Source of the DNA: Dromiciops gliroides
Lineage: Eukaryota > Chordata > Mammalia > Microbiotheria > Microbiotheriidae
Direction: 5' to 3'
Length of the DNA stretch: 64,000 bases
NCBI RefSeq assembly: GCF_019393635.1
Contig: NC_057863.1
Span: 2,191,501 to 2,255,500, forward strand
Position numbers and translations under genes: made by a program. Below, piece by piece: positions 63,080 to 64,000 of the stretch. The first letter of the stretch is position 1; every line of letters starts with the position of its first letter. A model generated the notes under the pieces. That model saw only the letters and a list, made by a program, of their open reading frames with translations, had not been told where the DNA came from and did no database searches.

Positions 63080-64000
63080 CTGTGGAAAAGAGTGAGAGTA
63101 AGAGGCTGGTTCTTCAAGTGCACCAGGGTCGCAGGACGTGCCTGGAGGAACAAACCAAACAGACTCTGCCAAAAAGGTAGCCAGCCTAATGACTCTAGGC
63201 ACTGGTAGATGGGCTGGCTCTCATAAGCTTAGCAGTTTAATTTGGTGACCTTTTTGGTTTGAAAATTCTTCAGCTGTTAATCAGGGAAAGAACCCACTTC
63301 ACACTGCCAGGACCACGAATGCAGACTCCAACTCCAACAAACAGCACTTCAGCTTCTCAGGAGCACGTTTTCTACCTCAAAGAGGCCAAAGTAAAGGGCG
63401 GGTGGGGAAGGCGTCACTGATATCTTCTCATGAGAGGAGGTTAGAGCTCATAAAAGGTGGGGACAGCTCTGCAGCCCTGTGTACACTGCAAACCCTGTGA
63501 TCTCCCTGGCCCGCCTCGGCCACAGTGCTATCACAGGACAGGCTGGAGGCTCAATGCAGAGCTGGGAAGGAGGAGGCCTGGAAGAGCGCACCTGCGCACT
63601 CAAACACGGACCAATGACGGCAGCCCTGGACTCAGCTCAGCCTCTGACGCGCACTGCCGTGGGACCGTGAGAAAGGCCCAAATGACCAGTTCTAAGATGC
63701 TCTGCAAGTCTCTGAGCACTCCAGGCCCCACCGTCACCACTGTGTAGCCCCCCACCATCTTTGCCTCTGTGGAGCACCTGGGTCCTACCCGATGGGAAGG
63801 CACGAGGGGCAGTGGCAGATCAGCACCAGCAGAACCCCACCTCCAAATAAAAGTGGATCAGGCCCCTGCTGCACCCCCCCTCCCCCCAAAAAAAGCATGG
63901 GTTTGGCTCAGTCAAAGAACAGGGACCACTCAAATTGGTCTTAGGTCCACGTCTCAGATAGCAGATTAAATGTTTTGTGCTTTGCCTTCAAGCTAGTTTG
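63080..64000 (-). other. DLG1 intron, nothing recognised
   Basis: No further DLG1 exon is seen up to the window edge. The next upstream exon (encoding the segment before MENIM-EMNK) is outside. No young SINE present. Confidence 0.6.

Overview
The window is vertebrate, almost certainly marsupial, nuclear DNA. Three things point there: spliced genes with consensus GT/AG junctions; many copies of a tRNA-derived SINE with the 'GGCAGCTAGGTGGCGCAGTGGATA' type of head (typical of marsupials), often with target-site duplications; and a dense background of old MIR, L2 and CR1/L3 fossils plus L1 copies of marsupial type. All family and paralog assignments come from memory of the protein and repeat families; nothing was searched.

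Layout. (1) About 1-9.93 kb, plus strand: the last exons of a calcium/calmodulin-dependent protein kinase kinase (CaMKK-type) gene, running from the end of the kinase domain through the autoinhibitory/calmodulin-binding segment to the stop. Two large minisatellites sit in its introns. (2) About 9.93-27.09 kb: intergenic DNA with another minisatellite, a candidate solo LTR inside a MIR, an orphan CpG island (about 16.86-17.46 kb), a cluster of SINEs and an L1 that landed in an L2. I recognise no protein-coding gene here. (3) 28.39-45.71 kb, minus strand: a complete 16-exon melanotransferrin gene (MELTF), 736 codons, with both transferrin lobes, a signal peptide and a GPI-anchor tail. Its 3'UTR probably reaches about 27.09 kb. 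(4) About 45.7-59.05 kb: intergenic, with L2, a decayed hAT transposon with transposase remnants, SINEs, a truncated L1, and a 3.4-kb AT-rich block I cannot assign. (5) 60.71-63.08 kb, minus strand: the last two coding exons of DLG1 (end of the guanylate-kinase-like domain), with a 3'UTR reaching about 59.05 kb.

MELTF followed upstream by DLG1 in the same orientation matches human 3q29. A CaMKK gene next to MELTF does not match the human order as I remember it, where PIGZ is the neighbour and CAMKK1 and CAMKK2 lie on other chromosomes. The sequence mixes CAMKK1-like and CAMKK2-like residues, so a third CaMKK paralog kept in this lineage is the most interesting reading. It also carries a well-formed 53-nt cassette exon that would switch the C-terminal reading frame.

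The three genes are not a functional unit. MELTF encodes a GPI-linked iron-binding surface protein, DLG1 a MAGUK scaffold and the CaMKK-like gene a Ca2+-signalling kinase.
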